DNA of 64,000 nt from Acidimicrobiales bacterium (GCA_009843525.1 VYDH01000036.1:124001-188000), one strand, 5' to 3'; numbered from the stretch's first letter, positions 9,061 to 17,810 are shown. Notes: generated by a model not told the origin, from the letters alone. Made by a program: numbers and translations.

Positions 9061-10791
9061 GTCGGGACCGAGTTCGGTGTGGAGGACGGCATGGGTGACC
9101 GCTTCGGTGTCGGGCTCGGGCAGCTCGAAGTGGCCGAGTGCATGGGCAATGAGCGCGTCATGGGCGGCTTGGCGCTCCGCGACGACGTGATCGACGAGCC
9201 CGTCGCGTTCGAGGTCGGCGGCATCAGCGGGATCGGCGGCCCAGGCCAGCACGGCGATGTCGGGGTTGTGCTCGCGGGCGATACGGGCGAACTGCTCGAC
9301 CGCTGAGGGCGGACTGTCGACCGCGAGCGCGATCCGGGCGTCGCGCAGGCCGGCGCGCTCGGCGATCACGTGACGGGACACGTCGCCCACGAGCACTCTC
9401 CGTCCTGTGGATGCGGCCCATCGCTGCGCTTCGGGGTCAAGCGACACGATGGTGTAGGGGATGTGCGCCAGTTCGAGCGCGGAGACGATACGGCGTGCCC
9501 GCGGGCCGAAGCCATTCACGACGGCGTGATCGACCAGCGTTTCGTGCTCGCTGGGATCGAATTGAGGGGCATCGCCGTCGTGCGGGTGATCGCGCTGGCG
9601 GGCGCGGCGGTCGGCGTCGGATCGTGCGGCGAGCGACAGGCCCCAGCGAGCGCCGAAGGGACTGAATGCCATCAGCAGCACGGTCACGGCGATGAACGCG
9701 TCGGTGCCGTCGGCGAGTCCCGCCGGGACGAGCCCGACTTCCTCTCCGGCTCGTTCGAGCACGAAGGAGAACTCGCCGATCTGTGCCAGCACCAGCGCCC
9801 CCGAGAGCGCCACCGCCCGCGGCTGGCGCACCAGCAGCGCCGCAGCAGTGGTGGTCAGCATCTTGACGACCACCACCGCCAGGGCCAAGCCGACCACCAG
9901 CGGCAGGTTGCGCGCGAGGTAGCCGACGTCGAGCAGCATGCCGATCGAAACGAAGAACGTCGCCGAGAACAGGATCTGCAGCGGCATCACCTCGCCGAGC
10001 GCCCGCGCGGCCACACGGCTCTCGCTGACCATCAGGCCCGCAAGGAACGCCCCGAGCGAGATGGAGACGTCGAGCAGGCTGGTCGCGTACGCCGTCCCGA
10101 AGCAGATGGCCAGCACGGTCAGCAGGAACACCTCGCCCGACTGGATGCGCGAGACGTACTGCAGCACTGCCGGCACCAGCGTCCGCGCCACCACGATCAC
10201 TGCCACGACGATGCCGGCCGCCTTGGCGAAGGCGATCAGCACGTCGGCGGGGCCGGTGATCTGGCCGCCCAGCAGCGGCACCGCCAGTACCATGGCGACG
10301 ATCGCCAAGTCCTGGAAGATGAGCAGCGCGACCGAGACGTTGCCGACGGGCGACGTGGTGGCTCGCCGCTCGGCGAGCACTTTCAGCACGATTGCCGTGC
10401 TGCTGAGCGAGACGAGCAGACCCGTGAAGACTGCTGTTCGCCATTCGACGCCGAATGCGGCGACAACCCCGGCGACGATGCCGGTGGTGAGGCCCACCTG
10501 CACCGTCCCGCCGATCAGGAACAGCGACGCCAGCCGCCGGACCCGTTCGAGGCTGAACTCGATGCCGAGCGTGAACAGCAGCAGCATCACACCGATGTCT
10601 GCCGACTGGTTGACCAGGTCGATGTCGCTGATGAGGCCGACGCCGCTAGGCCCGATGACCGTGCCCGCCGCGAGGAACCCGACGATCGGCACCACCCCGA
10701 GACGCGATGACACGAAGGCGATCAGCGTCCCCGCAACCAGCAGGATCGCCAGCTCAGTGAACAACGGCGGTGCCGACGCAGCCAACAGCAC
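8974..10791 (-). CDS. Monovalent cation:proton antiporter-2 (Kef-type) with TrkA-N-like domain
   Basis: 605 aa. Residues ~10-385 form the Na+/H+ exchanger-type membrane domain (GFLAAGTVIGPSGVGL, LLLFTLGIEFSLERV, IFQDLAIVAMVLAV). Residues ~430-570 resemble a RCK/TrkA-N domain (VVNGFGPRARRIVSALE, with a G-x-G nucleotide loop). It probably exchanges K+ or Na+ for H+ under nucleotide control. The C-terminal tail is very acidic (DDGIDDGDDAYRHEDD) and is encoded by DNA that overlaps the GDT1 gene on the other strand. GTG at 10791 precedes a hydrophobic N-terminus. Confidence 0.92.
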   Translation of the reverse strand: MLLAASAPPLFTELAILLVAGTLIAFVSSRLGVVPIVGFLAAGTVIGPSGVGLISDIDLVNQSADIGVMLLLFTLGIEFSLERVRRLASLFLIGGTVQVGLTTGIVAGVVAAFGVEWRTAVFTGLLVSLSSTAIVLKVLAERRATTSPVGNVSVALLIFQDLAIVAMVLAVPLLGGQITGPADVLIAFAKAAGIVVAVIVVARTLVPAVLQYVSRIQSGEVFLLTVLAICFGTAYATSLLDVSISLGAFLAGLMVSESRVAARALGEVMPLQILFSATFFVSIGMLLDVGYLARNLPLVVGLALAVVVVKMLTTTAAALLVRQPRAVALSGALVLAQIGEFSFVLERAGEEVGLVPAGLADGTDAFIAVTVLLMAFSPFGARWGLSLAARSDADRRARQRDHPHDGDAPQFDPSEHETLVDHAVVNGFGPRARRIVSALELAHIPYTIVSLDPEAQRWAASTGRRVLVGDVSRHVIAERAGLRDARIALAVDSPPSAVEQFARIAREHNPDIAVLAWAADPADAADLERDGLVDHVVAERQAAHDALIAHALGHFELPEPDTEAVTHAVLHTELGPDSTADDGIDDGDDAYRHEDDGADPGKSRT

Positions 10792-11097
10792 TTGCCGACG
10801 AGGCTATTGGTGCAGTCTGGTGTGGCATCACCGATGGAGGAGCAACGATGAGCGGCGACCGCTGGACGTCCGCTCCGCGCTGACGCGCAGCGCGGAATCT
10901 GGGCCGACGGTTGCCGGAGCACCTCAGGGGACGATCAGGATCTTGGCGTGCTCGACGGGGCTGGCGAGGTCGTCGAGAAATCGCTTCTCCCGATGGCTCG
11001 CCAAATGAGACAATGCTGAGGCCGCAGGCTGTCCGCCGTCCGCCAACATCCGCGGCGCAGAACCGTTGCCTGAAACCATGAAAGACTTCGAAATTAA
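10792..11097. other. Intergenic stretch of 306 bp without a supported gene
   Basis: Holds no convincing gene. The right end is unusually AT-rich for this genome and includes a 7-codon mini-ORF (MKDFEIK, 11078-11101) whose TGA overlaps the ATG of the Uma2 gene as ATGA. On the minus strand a frame ending at 10924 finishes with a short string (HAKILIVP) that vaguely recalls the C-terminus of zinc alcohol dehydrogenases, too short to call. Confidence 0.5.
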
Positions 11098-11685
11098 ATG
11101 AAGACTGCCACAGAATTCTCTCCGACTACGTTGCTCACCGCGGAGGAACTGCTGCGCCTCGACGCTCAGGGAGTGCGCGGCGAGCTGGTCAGGGGAGTGT
11201 TCTGCGAGGTCATGTCTGCCGGCTACCGACACGGGATGATCGTGGTGAGGCTGGCGGGCAGGCTCGTCGACTACGCCGACGAGCGGCGCTGCGGCACCGT
11301 GGTGGCTTCAGATACCGGCATCCTGCTCGAACGCGACCCGGACACCGTCCGAGAGCCCGACATCGCCTTCACCTCGGCAGACCGCCTGTCGCCCAGTGCC
11401 GCACCCACCGGCTACTCCGATGTCGTTCCCGATCTGGTGGTGGAAGTGGCATCGCCCAGCGACCGCCCTGGCGAGCTTGCCGAGCGCGCTGAGATGTGGC
11501 TGGGCTTCGGCGTGCGGCTGTTGTGGGTGGTTCATCCCGACTCGATGATCGTCGAAGTCCACAGTGCCGATGCCCAACCGGCCGGCGTGCCACTTCCCGA
11601 GACGCTCACCCTCGACGACGAACTCGACGGCGGCTCAGTGCTGCCGGGGTTCTCCTTCCCGCTCCGCCGGCTCTTCTCAGACTGA
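11098..11685 (+). CDS. Uma2-family (DUF820) putative restriction-fold endonuclease
   Basis: 195 aa, typical length. Uma2 proteins have a PD-(D/E)XK nuclease fold; the pattern is visible as EPDIAF (about residue 85), then PDLVVEVASPSD (about 110), with GELVRGVF near the N-terminus. The family is abundant in cyanobacteria and some actinobacteria, usually orphan, and its biological role is unsettled. The gene stands alone between two unrelated genes. ATG at 11098 has no Shine-Dalgarno and overlaps the stop of a 7-codon mini-ORF, which may couple translation. Confidence 0.88.
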   Translation: MKTATEFSPTTLLTAEELLRLDAQGVRGELVRGVFCEVMSAGYRHGMIVVRLAGRLVDYADERRCGTVVASDTGILLERDPDTVREPDIAFTSADRLSPSAAPTGYSDVVPDLVVEVASPSDRPGELAERAEMWLGFGVRLLWVVHPDSMIVEVHSADAQPAGVPLPETLTLDDELDGGSVLPGFSFPLRRLFSD

Positions 11686-11891
11686 ACACGCCTGCGCCGC
11701 GTCAACCGGATCCGCTTCGCTCGGCCTGGGGGCTCCGCTCCCATCGGCGAAGACTCACTGACGCAGAGCCGGCAGCGACGGTCGCACGGTGGAGCTCAGG
11801 GGAACGGATAGGCACTGGTCAGAGCCAGATTCTGATTCTGGTTCCCGAGAAGTTCCCTTTGAAAACTGGACGATCGCCGTCCGAGCCGGTG

Positions 11892-13343
11892 TCAGTGCAC
11901 CTCGAACGCATCGAGGTGAAGCTCGCGCATCTCGCGACGGAAGCGGGTCCAGCTGCCGGGGAAGAACGGCAGGATGCGACCGTTGCGGTCGCGGTACCAG
12001 CCGGGGCAGTCGCCCGCCCAGCTCATCTCCTGCAGCTCCGCTTGGGTGGCTTCGGCCCATTCGTGGGTGGCGTCTCGGCGAGCCTCGACGGTGTTCGCGT
12101 CGCGGGCGAGCAGGTGATGGATCCAGCGGCCGATGTAGTTGGTGGCCACCTCGGCCGTCATGAACACAGGAGCATGGCCTGGGGATCCGTTGACACCAGC
12201 GACGGTGAACCAATTCGGGAAGCCCGGGATGGCGACGCCCCGGAATGATTCGGGCGCCCGACCGAAGGCTGTCCGCAGGTCGAGGCCGTCGCGCCCGTAG
12301 ATCTCCAGCGCAGGCCCGCCATCGGCCCGGCCACCCAGCTTGTACCCGGTGCAGAAGATGACGACGTCGACATCGACCTCGGTGCCGTCGGCGCTGACCA
12401 CGCCGCTCGGGGTCAGCGCGGTGACGCCGTGCGGAACGAGCGTCACGTGATCCAGCGCCAGGGCGGGGTAGTAGTCGTCGGAGACCAGGATGCGTTTGCA
12501 TCCCGGCTCGAACGAGGGTGTCAGTGCGGCGATCGTGTCCGGATCGGAGATTGCGGCGCGCATCTGGTCCATGACCTCAGCGCGCAGCTCCTCGATGGCG
12601 TCGGTCTTCTTCTCGAACGCCCGTTGCCACAGCATGGTGTCGCGGTACTGCTGGCGCCGAGCGCGGTGCCAACCCTCGTCGGTGGCCAGCTCCGCCTTCT
12701 CCTCATCGGTGTAGAAGCGGTTGCGGCGAGGGCGAACCCAGTTGGGCGTGCGCGAGTACACGAAGACCTCGGCCGCGTCCTTCGCCACCTCGGGAACGAC
12801 CTGGACCGCGGCCGCTGCGCTGCCCACCACCGCGACCCGACGCCCGGTGAGCTCGACGTCGTGGCGCCACGAACCGGCGTGCCACACCAGGCCTTCGAAG
12901 GAGTCGAAGCCGTCGAGGGTGGGGTAGTGGGGTTCGGTGAGGCCGCCAGTGGCGGAGACGACGAAGCGGTGGCGGAGCCGTTCGCCCTCTGCCAACTCGA
13001 GTTCCCAGCAGGAGTCGTGAGGCTGCCACGATGCCCGGTCGACGGTGGTGTTGAGCCGGATGTGGTCGGCGATGCCGTACTTCTCGGCGCACGACCTGAT
13101 GTAGGCCTGGATCTCGGAATGGCCGGAGAACACCATCGAGAAGTCGGGGTTGGGCTCGAAGCTGTAGCAGTAGATGTGCGACGGGATGTCGCAGTGCAGA
13201 CCGGGGTAGGTGTTGCGTAGCCACGTCCCGCCGACATCGGACTGCTTCTCGTAGACGACGAAGTCGTCGATGCCCAGACGCTTGAGCTGGATGCCCATCA
13301 CCACGCCGCTGAGGCCCGCGCCCAAGATCCCGACTAACGGCAT
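11892..13343 (-). CDS. Flavin-containing / Baeyer-Villiger-type monooxygenase
   Basis: 483 aa FAD- and NADPH-dependent monooxygenase. The N-terminal FAD loop is GILGAGLSG (residues 5-13), followed by YEKQSDVGGTWLRNTYPGLH, typical of Baeyer-Villiger enzymes. FEGLVWHAGSWRHD matches the FxGxxxHxxxW fingerprint (about residue 148), and VVGSAAAAVQVVPEVA is the NADP loop, with AAA where GxGxSG is usual. It would insert oxygen into a ketone or hydroxylate an organic substrate. It is divergent from the acyl-CoA dehydrogenase (43 bp between starts), consistent with a shared catabolic role. Substrate unknown. Confidence 0.9.
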   Translation of the reverse strand: MPLVGILGAGLSGVVMGIQLKRLGIDDFVVYEKQSDVGGTWLRNTYPGLHCDIPSHIYCYSFEPNPDFSMVFSGHSEIQAYIRSCAEKYGIADHIRLNTTVDRASWQPHDSCWELELAEGERLRHRFVVSATGGLTEPHYPTLDGFDSFEGLVWHAGSWRHDVELTGRRVAVVGSAAAAVQVVPEVAKDAAEVFVYSRTPNWVRPRRNRFYTDEEKAELATDEGWHRARRQQYRDTMLWQRAFEKKTDAIEELRAEVMDQMRAAISDPDTIAALTPSFEPGCKRILVSDDYYPALALDHVTLVPHGVTALTPSGVVSADGTEVDVDVVIFCTGYKLGGRADGGPALEIYGRDGLDLRTAFGRAPESFRGVAIPGFPNWFTVAGVNGSPGHAPVFMTAEVATNYIGRWIHHLLARDANTVEARRDATHEWAEATQAELQEMSWAGDCPGWYRDRNGRILPFFPGSWTRFRREMRELHLDAFEVH

Positions 13344-13386
13344 GGCACTAGTGTCTCAGCGGAGGCCGCGGGGGACAGGCTCGAAC

Positions 13387-14592
13387 ATGACGGTCTACGA
13401 CGAGGCGCACGAGTGGTACTCGACGCACTGGGATGCCGAGATGCCCGTGGGGGACTGGTGGCGGCTCATCTCCGAGTCCGGATGGGGCTATCCGTTCTGG
13501 CCGGCCGATCGGTTCGGTCGCGGCCTCAGCCACGTCGAAGCAGCCGAAGCCGATCGCGCCCGAGATGACGTCGGGGCGTTCGGGCCTCCAAACGGGGTGG
13601 CGGTGACGCTGGTGGCGCCCACACTGTTCGAACACGGTCCCGACCTGCTCCTCGATCGCTACCTGCCGAAGATCGCCACCGGTGAAGAGCTCTGGTGTCA
13701 GCTCTTCTCCGAGCCCGGCGCCGGATCGGACCTGGCAGGGCTGCGGACCGCCGCCGAGCGAGACGGCGACGAGTGGATCATCAACGGCCAGAAGGTCTGG
13801 ACCACTGCTGCTCACACGGCCGATCGGGCCGTCGTGATGGCGCGCACCGACCCCGACGTGACCAAGCACCAGGGCATCTCGTTCTTCTGCATCGACATGA
13901 GCCAGCCCGGCGTCGAGGTTCGCCCCTTGCGGGACATGACCGGTGATTGCGAGTTCAACGAGGTCTTCATGGACAACGCCTGCGTGCGTCACGACGATGC
14001 GATCGGCGGGCTGAACAACGGCTGGCGGGCGGCCATGACGATGCTGGCCGTCGAGCGCGAGCTCGACGCCGTGGGCCACGACGGTGGCGGTGACGTCGTC
14101 AACGACGTCGATCTCTCGGCGCCTGTCGGAGTGGTCCAGCATGCCCAGGCCACCAGCACTGGCATCTCGGGCTTCAGCTACACCACAGGCGCCATGAAAG
14201 ACCAGGTCGTCCGATCGTTGCTCGATGACGAGGATCGAACCGATCCGCTGCTGCGACAGGCGTTGGCCAACGCACACATCGAACGAGCTGTCCTGGACTG
14301 GAACGGCGCCAGGCAGGTGAATCCGTCGCTCGGCAAGCTCGGCAACTCGCTGTTGTGCCGCACCCTGCGCGATCTGGGCTTCTCCGGCAAGGGCATGCCC
14401 GCACAGCTCGGCCGCGACGATCAGCCCGACGGCGGTCACTTCCTGAAGACGGCGCTGTTCGCCCAGGGCATGGCCATCGCCGGCGGTACCGACGAGATCC
14501 AGCGCAACCTCATCGGTGAGCGCGAGCTCGGTCTTCCCAAAGAGCCTGATCCGACTCGGGGTCTGGCGTTCAGCGAACTCCCCGACCAGTAG
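13387..14592 (+). CDS. Acyl-CoA dehydrogenase family protein
   Basis: 401 aa FAD enzyme that would form an alpha,beta double bond in an acyl-CoA. LWCQLFSEPGAGSDLAGL and GQKVWTTAAHTADRAVVMAR are the FAD/substrate signatures (residues ~100-155); GTDEIQRNLIGERELGLP ends the C-terminal helical domain. At the position of the canonical catalytic Glu (EGT in medium-chain enzymes) this protein has GGT, as in several actinobacterial steroid-type FadE proteins. A Gly- and Asp-rich insertion (about residues 228-245) precedes the C-terminal domain. ATG at 13387 is preferred; a TAGTGT -10-like box lies at 13349-13354. It is followed 9 bp later by a SnoaL-like gene with its own strong ribosome binding site. 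Confidence 0.9.
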   Translation: MTVYDEAHEWYSTHWDAEMPVGDWWRLISESGWGYPFWPADRFGRGLSHVEAAEADRARDDVGAFGPPNGVAVTLVAPTLFEHGPDLLLDRYLPKIATGEELWCQLFSEPGAGSDLAGLRTAAERDGDEWIINGQKVWTTAAHTADRAVVMARTDPDVTKHQGISFFCIDMSQPGVEVRPLRDMTGDCEFNEVFMDNACVRHDDAIGGLNNGWRAAMTMLAVERELDAVGHDGGGDVVNDVDLSAPVGVVQHAQATSTGISGFSYTTGAMKDQVVRSLLDDEDRTDPLLRQALANAHIERAVLDWNGARQVNPSLGKLGNSLLCRTLRDLGFSGKGMPAQLGRDDQPDGGHFLKTALFAQGMAIAGGTDEIQRNLIGERELGLPKEPDPTRGLAFSELPDQ

Positions 14593-14601
14593 GAGAAGCC
14601 A

Positions 14602-15075
14602 ATGCCCTACACCGCACAACAACTGTCGGATCTCCAGGACATCCGCGACGTCCTGCACTCGTACTGCCGCGCCATTGATGACAACCGTCCCGACGACGTG
14701 GTCGAGCTGTTCACCGATGACTGTGAGTACGACTACGGCGGCGAACTCGGGACGTTCAGCGACAAGGCGTACGCGTACAAGTTCTTCCGGGCCGGGACCG
14801 ACAAGATCTACAAGCGGTCTGCGCACTACGTGAGCAACATCGAGGTCAGCTTCAACGGCGAGGACTCGGCCGAGACGGTGACCTACCTCGACGCGTGGCA
14901 CGAGTTCCACGAGGACATCGACAACGCCTGGGTCTTCGGACGCTACGTCGACTCGTTCGTGCGCACCGACGCCGGTTGGAGGATCTGCAAGCGCCAGGTG
15001 CTCACGATGGGTCAGGAAGCGTGGCCCCGCGAGGTCGACTACATGGCGCGCCACGTGCTGCCGCCTCGTCGCTGA
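14602..15075 (+). CDS. SnoaL-like (NTF2-fold) protein
   Basis: 157 aa alpha+beta barrel protein: MPYTAQQLSDLQDIRDVLHS, then YCRAIDDNRPDDVVELFTDD (the hallmark helix and Asp-rich turn), GWRICKRQVLTM near the end. Family members include ketosteroid-isomerase-like, dehydratase and hydroxylase-like proteins, so the reaction cannot be named. AGGAGAAG at 14591-14598 gives a strong ribosome binding site. Spacing of 9 bp indicates cotranscription with the acyl-CoA dehydrogenase. Confidence 0.85.
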   Translation: MPYTAQQLSDLQDIRDVLHSYCRAIDDNRPDDVVELFTDDCEYDYGGELGTFSDKAYAYKFFRAGTDKIYKRSAHYVSNIEVSFNGEDSAETVTYLDAWHEFHEDIDNAWVFGRYVDSFVRTDAGWRICKRQVLTMGQEAWPREVDYMARHVLPPRR

Positions 15076-15111
15076 GGTTCGCCACGCCGTTGCTGGCCGT
15101 CGCCTCGCCGG

Positions 15112-16335
15112 TCAGCTGGCGCCCGACGGCACGCCGTCGATCATCACGCCGGTGTCGTGCAACTTGTCAATCTGTTCGTCGGACAGCCCCAACTCCGCCA
15201 GGACCTCGCGGTTGTGCTCGCCCTGGAACGGTGTCAAGCCTGTCTCGGGAAGCTCGCCCGCGCTGAACTTCCAGGGCGGCGATGGGACACGAGCGGTGCC
15301 CCCGGCACGGTCGTCGACCTCGCGGATGGCCCCACGCTCCTCGGCCCACTCGGACTCGGCGATCTCCGACACCGTGCGGATGGTGCCCACCGCTAGCCCA
15401 GCCTCGCTGACCTGGGCCTCGAGCTCTTCGATGGTGCGGAACGTCAGCACCCAATCGCGGATCTCGGCATGCAGCTCGGCCCAGTTCTCGCGCCGGAATT
15501 GGGGGGTGATGAACCGGATGTCGAGCAGCAGGTCGTTGCGGCGCATCATGGCGCAATAGCGCTGGAACACGAACGTCGCGACGGGGCTGGCCGCAATGGT
15601 GATGAGCTGGCCGTCGGGGAGCTCGAACACCGGCGATTCAGGCGCGCTGAGAGCCAGCGGTTCGCCTTCGACGTCGATGTCGGACAACTCGTAGCTCACG
15701 CGGTCGTTGACAGCGAGCATCGAGTGCACCATGGCCACGTCGACGTGTTGCCCTTCGCCGGTGCGGTCGCGGTGCGCCAGCGCAGCCAGCGTGGCAATCA
15801 CGCCCTGGAGGCCGGTGTAGACGTCGGCGTGGTTGTACGCGTCGTTCTCGACCGAGGTCAGCGTGTCGCCATAGTGGCGCGAGATGATCTCTGTGAACCC
15901 CGACTCGGCCTGCACCGTCGGGGCGAACGCCGGCCGGTTGCGCCACGGACCGGTCTGGCCGTATCCGCTGATCGACACCATGATCAGCGTCGGGTTGACG
16001 GCGAGAAGACCCTGGTATCCGAGGCCAAAGCCGTCGAGCGTGCCGGGCCGGAAGTTCTCCACCACGATGTCGGCCTCGGCCACCAGCTGGCGCACGATGT
16101 CCTGGGCTTCGACGAAGTTGAGGTCGAGGCTGATGGCGCGCTTGCCGCTGTTCTGCTGGGCGAAGTAGAGCGACATCGGTCCGACGTGGGGCTGGCCACT
16201 TCGGCCCGTGTCCGGTGCGGGGGGTTCGATCTTGACCACCGATGCACCTAGGTCGCGCAGTTGCTTGGTGCAATGCGGGCCGGCGAGCACCCGGGTGAAG
16301 TCGACGATTTTGACGCCGTCCAGCGGGGCGGTCAT
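15112..16335 (-). CDS. CaiB/BaiF class III CoA-transferase
   Basis: 407 aa, standard length. MTAPLDGVKIVDFTRVLAGP opens the protein; LRDLGASVVKIEPP binds CoA; NHADVYTGLQGVIATLAAL contains the Asp expected to form the acyl-CoA thioester (about residue 165); RTGEGQHVDVAM follows. Its ATG overlaps the stop of the upstream enoyl-CoA hydratase gene by ATGA (16332-16335), so the two are translationally coupled and probably act on the same acyl group. Confidence 0.94.
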   Translation of the reverse strand: MTAPLDGVKIVDFTRVLAGPHCTKQLRDLGASVVKIEPPAPDTGRSGQPHVGPMSLYFAQQNSGKRAISLDLNFVEAQDIVRQLVAEADIVVENFRPGTLDGFGLGYQGLLAVNPTLIMVSISGYGQTGPWRNRPAFAPTVQAESGFTEIISRHYGDTLTSVENDAYNHADVYTGLQGVIATLAALAHRDRTGEGQHVDVAMVHSMLAVNDRVSYELSDIDVEGEPLALSAPESPVFELPDGQLITIAASPVATFVFQRYCAMMRRNDLLLDIRFITPQFRRENWAELHAEIRDWVLTFRTIEELEAQVSEAGLAVGTIRTVSEIAESEWAEERGAIREVDDRAGGTARVPSPPWKFSAGELPETGLTPFQGEHNREVLAELGLSDEQIDKLHDTGVMIDGVPSGAS

Positions 16336-17093
16336 CGGCCCTGGAAGATCGCGGTGCCGGGACCGGTCTCGGAGTAGGCGGTCATACCGGTCTGGAGGTC
16401 TTCTGAGGCCCACACAGGCTTCGCGGCCTCGTCCTGGACCGCATCAGCGGCTCGCACACCGTTGCTGGTGGTGATAGCAGCCAGGCGTTTGATAGCGGCG
16501 TAGGAGACGTTCGGGCCCGTCGCCAACTGGCGGGCCCACGACAGTGCCGCATTCTCCAGTTCGTCGTCCTCCACCACGACGTTCACGATGCCCCATTTCT
16601 CGAGCAGCACAGGATCGTGGCGGCGAGCGAACATTGCGATCTCTTTGCCACGGCTCGCGCCGGCTCGATCCACGACGCGTTGCACTCCGCCGAGCAACGG
16701 CATCAGGCCCAGGGTGGCTTCCACGAGCCCGAGCCGGGCCGAGGCCCCACAGATGATGAAATCGCAGGCCAAGGCGACCTCGAACCCGCCACCGAGCGCG
16801 AGGCCGTGGACGGCGGCGATGGTGGGAAGCGGCACGCCCTCGAGCCGTTCGAGGACGGCGGCGGCGTCCTGGGAGCGGCCTTCCTCCGATCCGAACCTGT
16901 CGACGTCGGCTCCGGCCGAGAAGTGTTTCATGTCGCTGCGGAGCAGGATCGCGCGGCCACCGGCGTCTGCTGCGCTCTCGAAGGCCTGGATCAGCTGGTC
17001 GATGAAGGCGCCGTTGAGCAGGTTGTGCGGTGGCTTGGCCATCGTGACCACGGCGACGGCGCCGTCTATCTCGAGCCGGACATGGTCGGACAT
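16332..17093 (-). CDS. Enoyl-CoA hydratase/isomerase
   Basis: 253 aa crotonase-fold enzyme that hydrates an enoyl-CoA in beta-oxidation-like pathways. GGGFEVALACDF (about residue 105) and LGLVEATLGLMPLLGG (about 125) provide both catalytic Glu residues at the positions of Glu144 and Glu164 of rat mitochondrial hydratase, supporting true hydratase activity. The oxyanion-hole segment is HFSAGADVDRFG. ATG at 17093 (MSDHVRLEID) fits family N-termini. It overlaps the downstream CoA-transferase by 4 bp; the tRNA-Ala gene lies upstream on the same strand. Confidence 0.94.
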   Translation of the reverse strand: MSDHVRLEIDGAVAVVTMAKPPHNLLNGAFIDQLIQAFESAADAGGRAILLRSDMKHFSAGADVDRFGSEEGRSQDAAAVLERLEGVPLPTIAAVHGLALGGGFEVALACDFIICGASARLGLVEATLGLMPLLGGVQRVVDRAGASRGKEIAMFARRHDPVLLEKWGIVNVVVEDDELENAALSWARQLATGPNVSYAAIKRLAAITTSNGVRAADAVQDEAAKPVWASEDLQTGMTAYSETGPGTAIFQGR

Positions 17094-17158
17094 GAGCCAA
17101 GTCTGCCCGACGCTGGACGACCCTCGCAGAAATGGGAATTCCTGACAAGTCCGTCGGG

Positions 17159-17231
17159 TGGAGCTAAGGGGAATTGAACCCCTGACCTCTTCCATGCCAT
17201 GGAAGCGCTCTACCAACTGAGCTATAGCCCC
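17159..17231 (-). tRNA. tRNA-Ala (anticodon GGC)
   Basis: 73-nt cloverleaf: acceptor GGGGCTA pairs with TAGCTCC plus discriminator A; D-arm GCTCAGTTGGTAGAGC; anticodon stem CTTCC/GGAAG around loop ATGGCAT (anticodon GGC); T-arm with GGTTCAATTCC. CCA is not encoded. A TATCGT -10-like box lies on the minus strand at 17243-17248. Confidence 0.96.
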
Positions 17232-17331
17232 GAGGCTCCACGACGATACCAGCGCGCTGCTCAGAACTGAGAGTGGATCGGAGGGGCGATCCGGCGCGCA
17301 AGCGGTGCGCTGCGGGCATATCGTCGGGCAC

Positions 17332-17718
17332 ATGAGCATCCCCGTGGAGCCCGGCGACATCGGCAAACAGATGGAGCAGTTCGGCAACGCTGCATACGTG
17401 CTGACGGTGCGCGACGACGCGACGCCGCACATCGCCCACTTGGCGATGCGGCTCGACGGTGACGTGCTGCGGTGTGGTGCCAGCCGTTCGGCGGCGGCCA
17501 ATGTGGCGCAGCGGCCGACGATCTCGGTGCTGTGGGCGCCGTTCGAGCCGGGCGGCTACTCGATGATCGTGGATGCGGTCGCGCACACGGTCGACGGGGC
17601 CGACGGGCTTGAACTGGAGTTGCGGCCGACGTCGGGCGTACTGCACCGGCCTGCGACGCCGGCCACGCCGGCTACGAACCCCAACTGCGGTTCAGACTGC
17701 GCTCCGCTCAGCGCCTGA
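17332..17718 (+). CDS. Pyridoxamine 5'-phosphate oxidase-like FMN split-barrel protein
   Basis: 128 aa small flavin- or F420-binding split-barrel protein: MSIPVEPGDIGKQMEQFG, AYVLTVRDDATPHI and ANVAQRPTISVLWAPFEPGG match the family. Substrate and cofactor are uncertain. The last ~20 residues (TPATPATNPN, then CGSDCAPLSA) are low-complexity and extend beyond where relatives usually stop (after VLHRPA); the extension leads directly into a repeated intergenic hairpin region, suggesting that the original stop was lost. It is convergent with the LLM oxidoreductase. Confidence 0.75.
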   Translation: MSIPVEPGDIGKQMEQFGNAAYVLTVRDDATPHIAHLAMRLDGDVLRCGASRSAAANVAQRPTISVLWAPFEPGGYSMIVDAVAHTVDGADGLELELRPTSGVLHRPATPATPATNPNCGSDCAPLSA

Positions 17719-17736
17719 GCCAGCGGGGGCTGGCTC
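17717..17736. terminator. Intergenic hairpin between two convergent genes
   Basis: Perfect inverted repeat GAGCCAGC / GCTGGCTC around a GGGG loop, directly at the stop codon of the split-barrel gene. There is no T-tract, so it is at best an actinobacterial L-shaped terminator. It forms the first unit of the diverged repeat at 17717-17810. Confidence 0.45.
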
Positions 17737-17810
17737 CGCGGGTCGTTGCCGTGCTTGATGCTTCAACGACGCTTCGAGCCGGCGGGGGCTAGCTCTTCAG
17801 GTCGTTGAAG
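17717..17810. repeat. Diverged tandem repeat, second copy inside the LLM gene 3' end
   Basis: Unit 1 (17717-17751) and unit 2 (17776-17810) begin 59 bp apart and match at 27 of 35 positions by eye (GAGCC-GCGGGGGCT-GCTC, then GGTCGTTG). Unit 2 includes the stop codon and last codons of the LLM gene, so unit 1 looks like a copied gene end. Confidence 0.6.

Noticed and set aside
10924..11097. Possible 3' remnant of a zinc alcohol dehydrogenase on the minus strand
   Set aside because: Only about 20 residues at the end look similar, with no conserved motif upstream; too short to separate from chance.
13348..15054. 568-codon minus-strand frame opposite the acyl-CoA dehydrogenase and SnoaL-like genes
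   Set aside because: No recognisable domain; both plus-strand genes are clear family members with ribosome binding sites.
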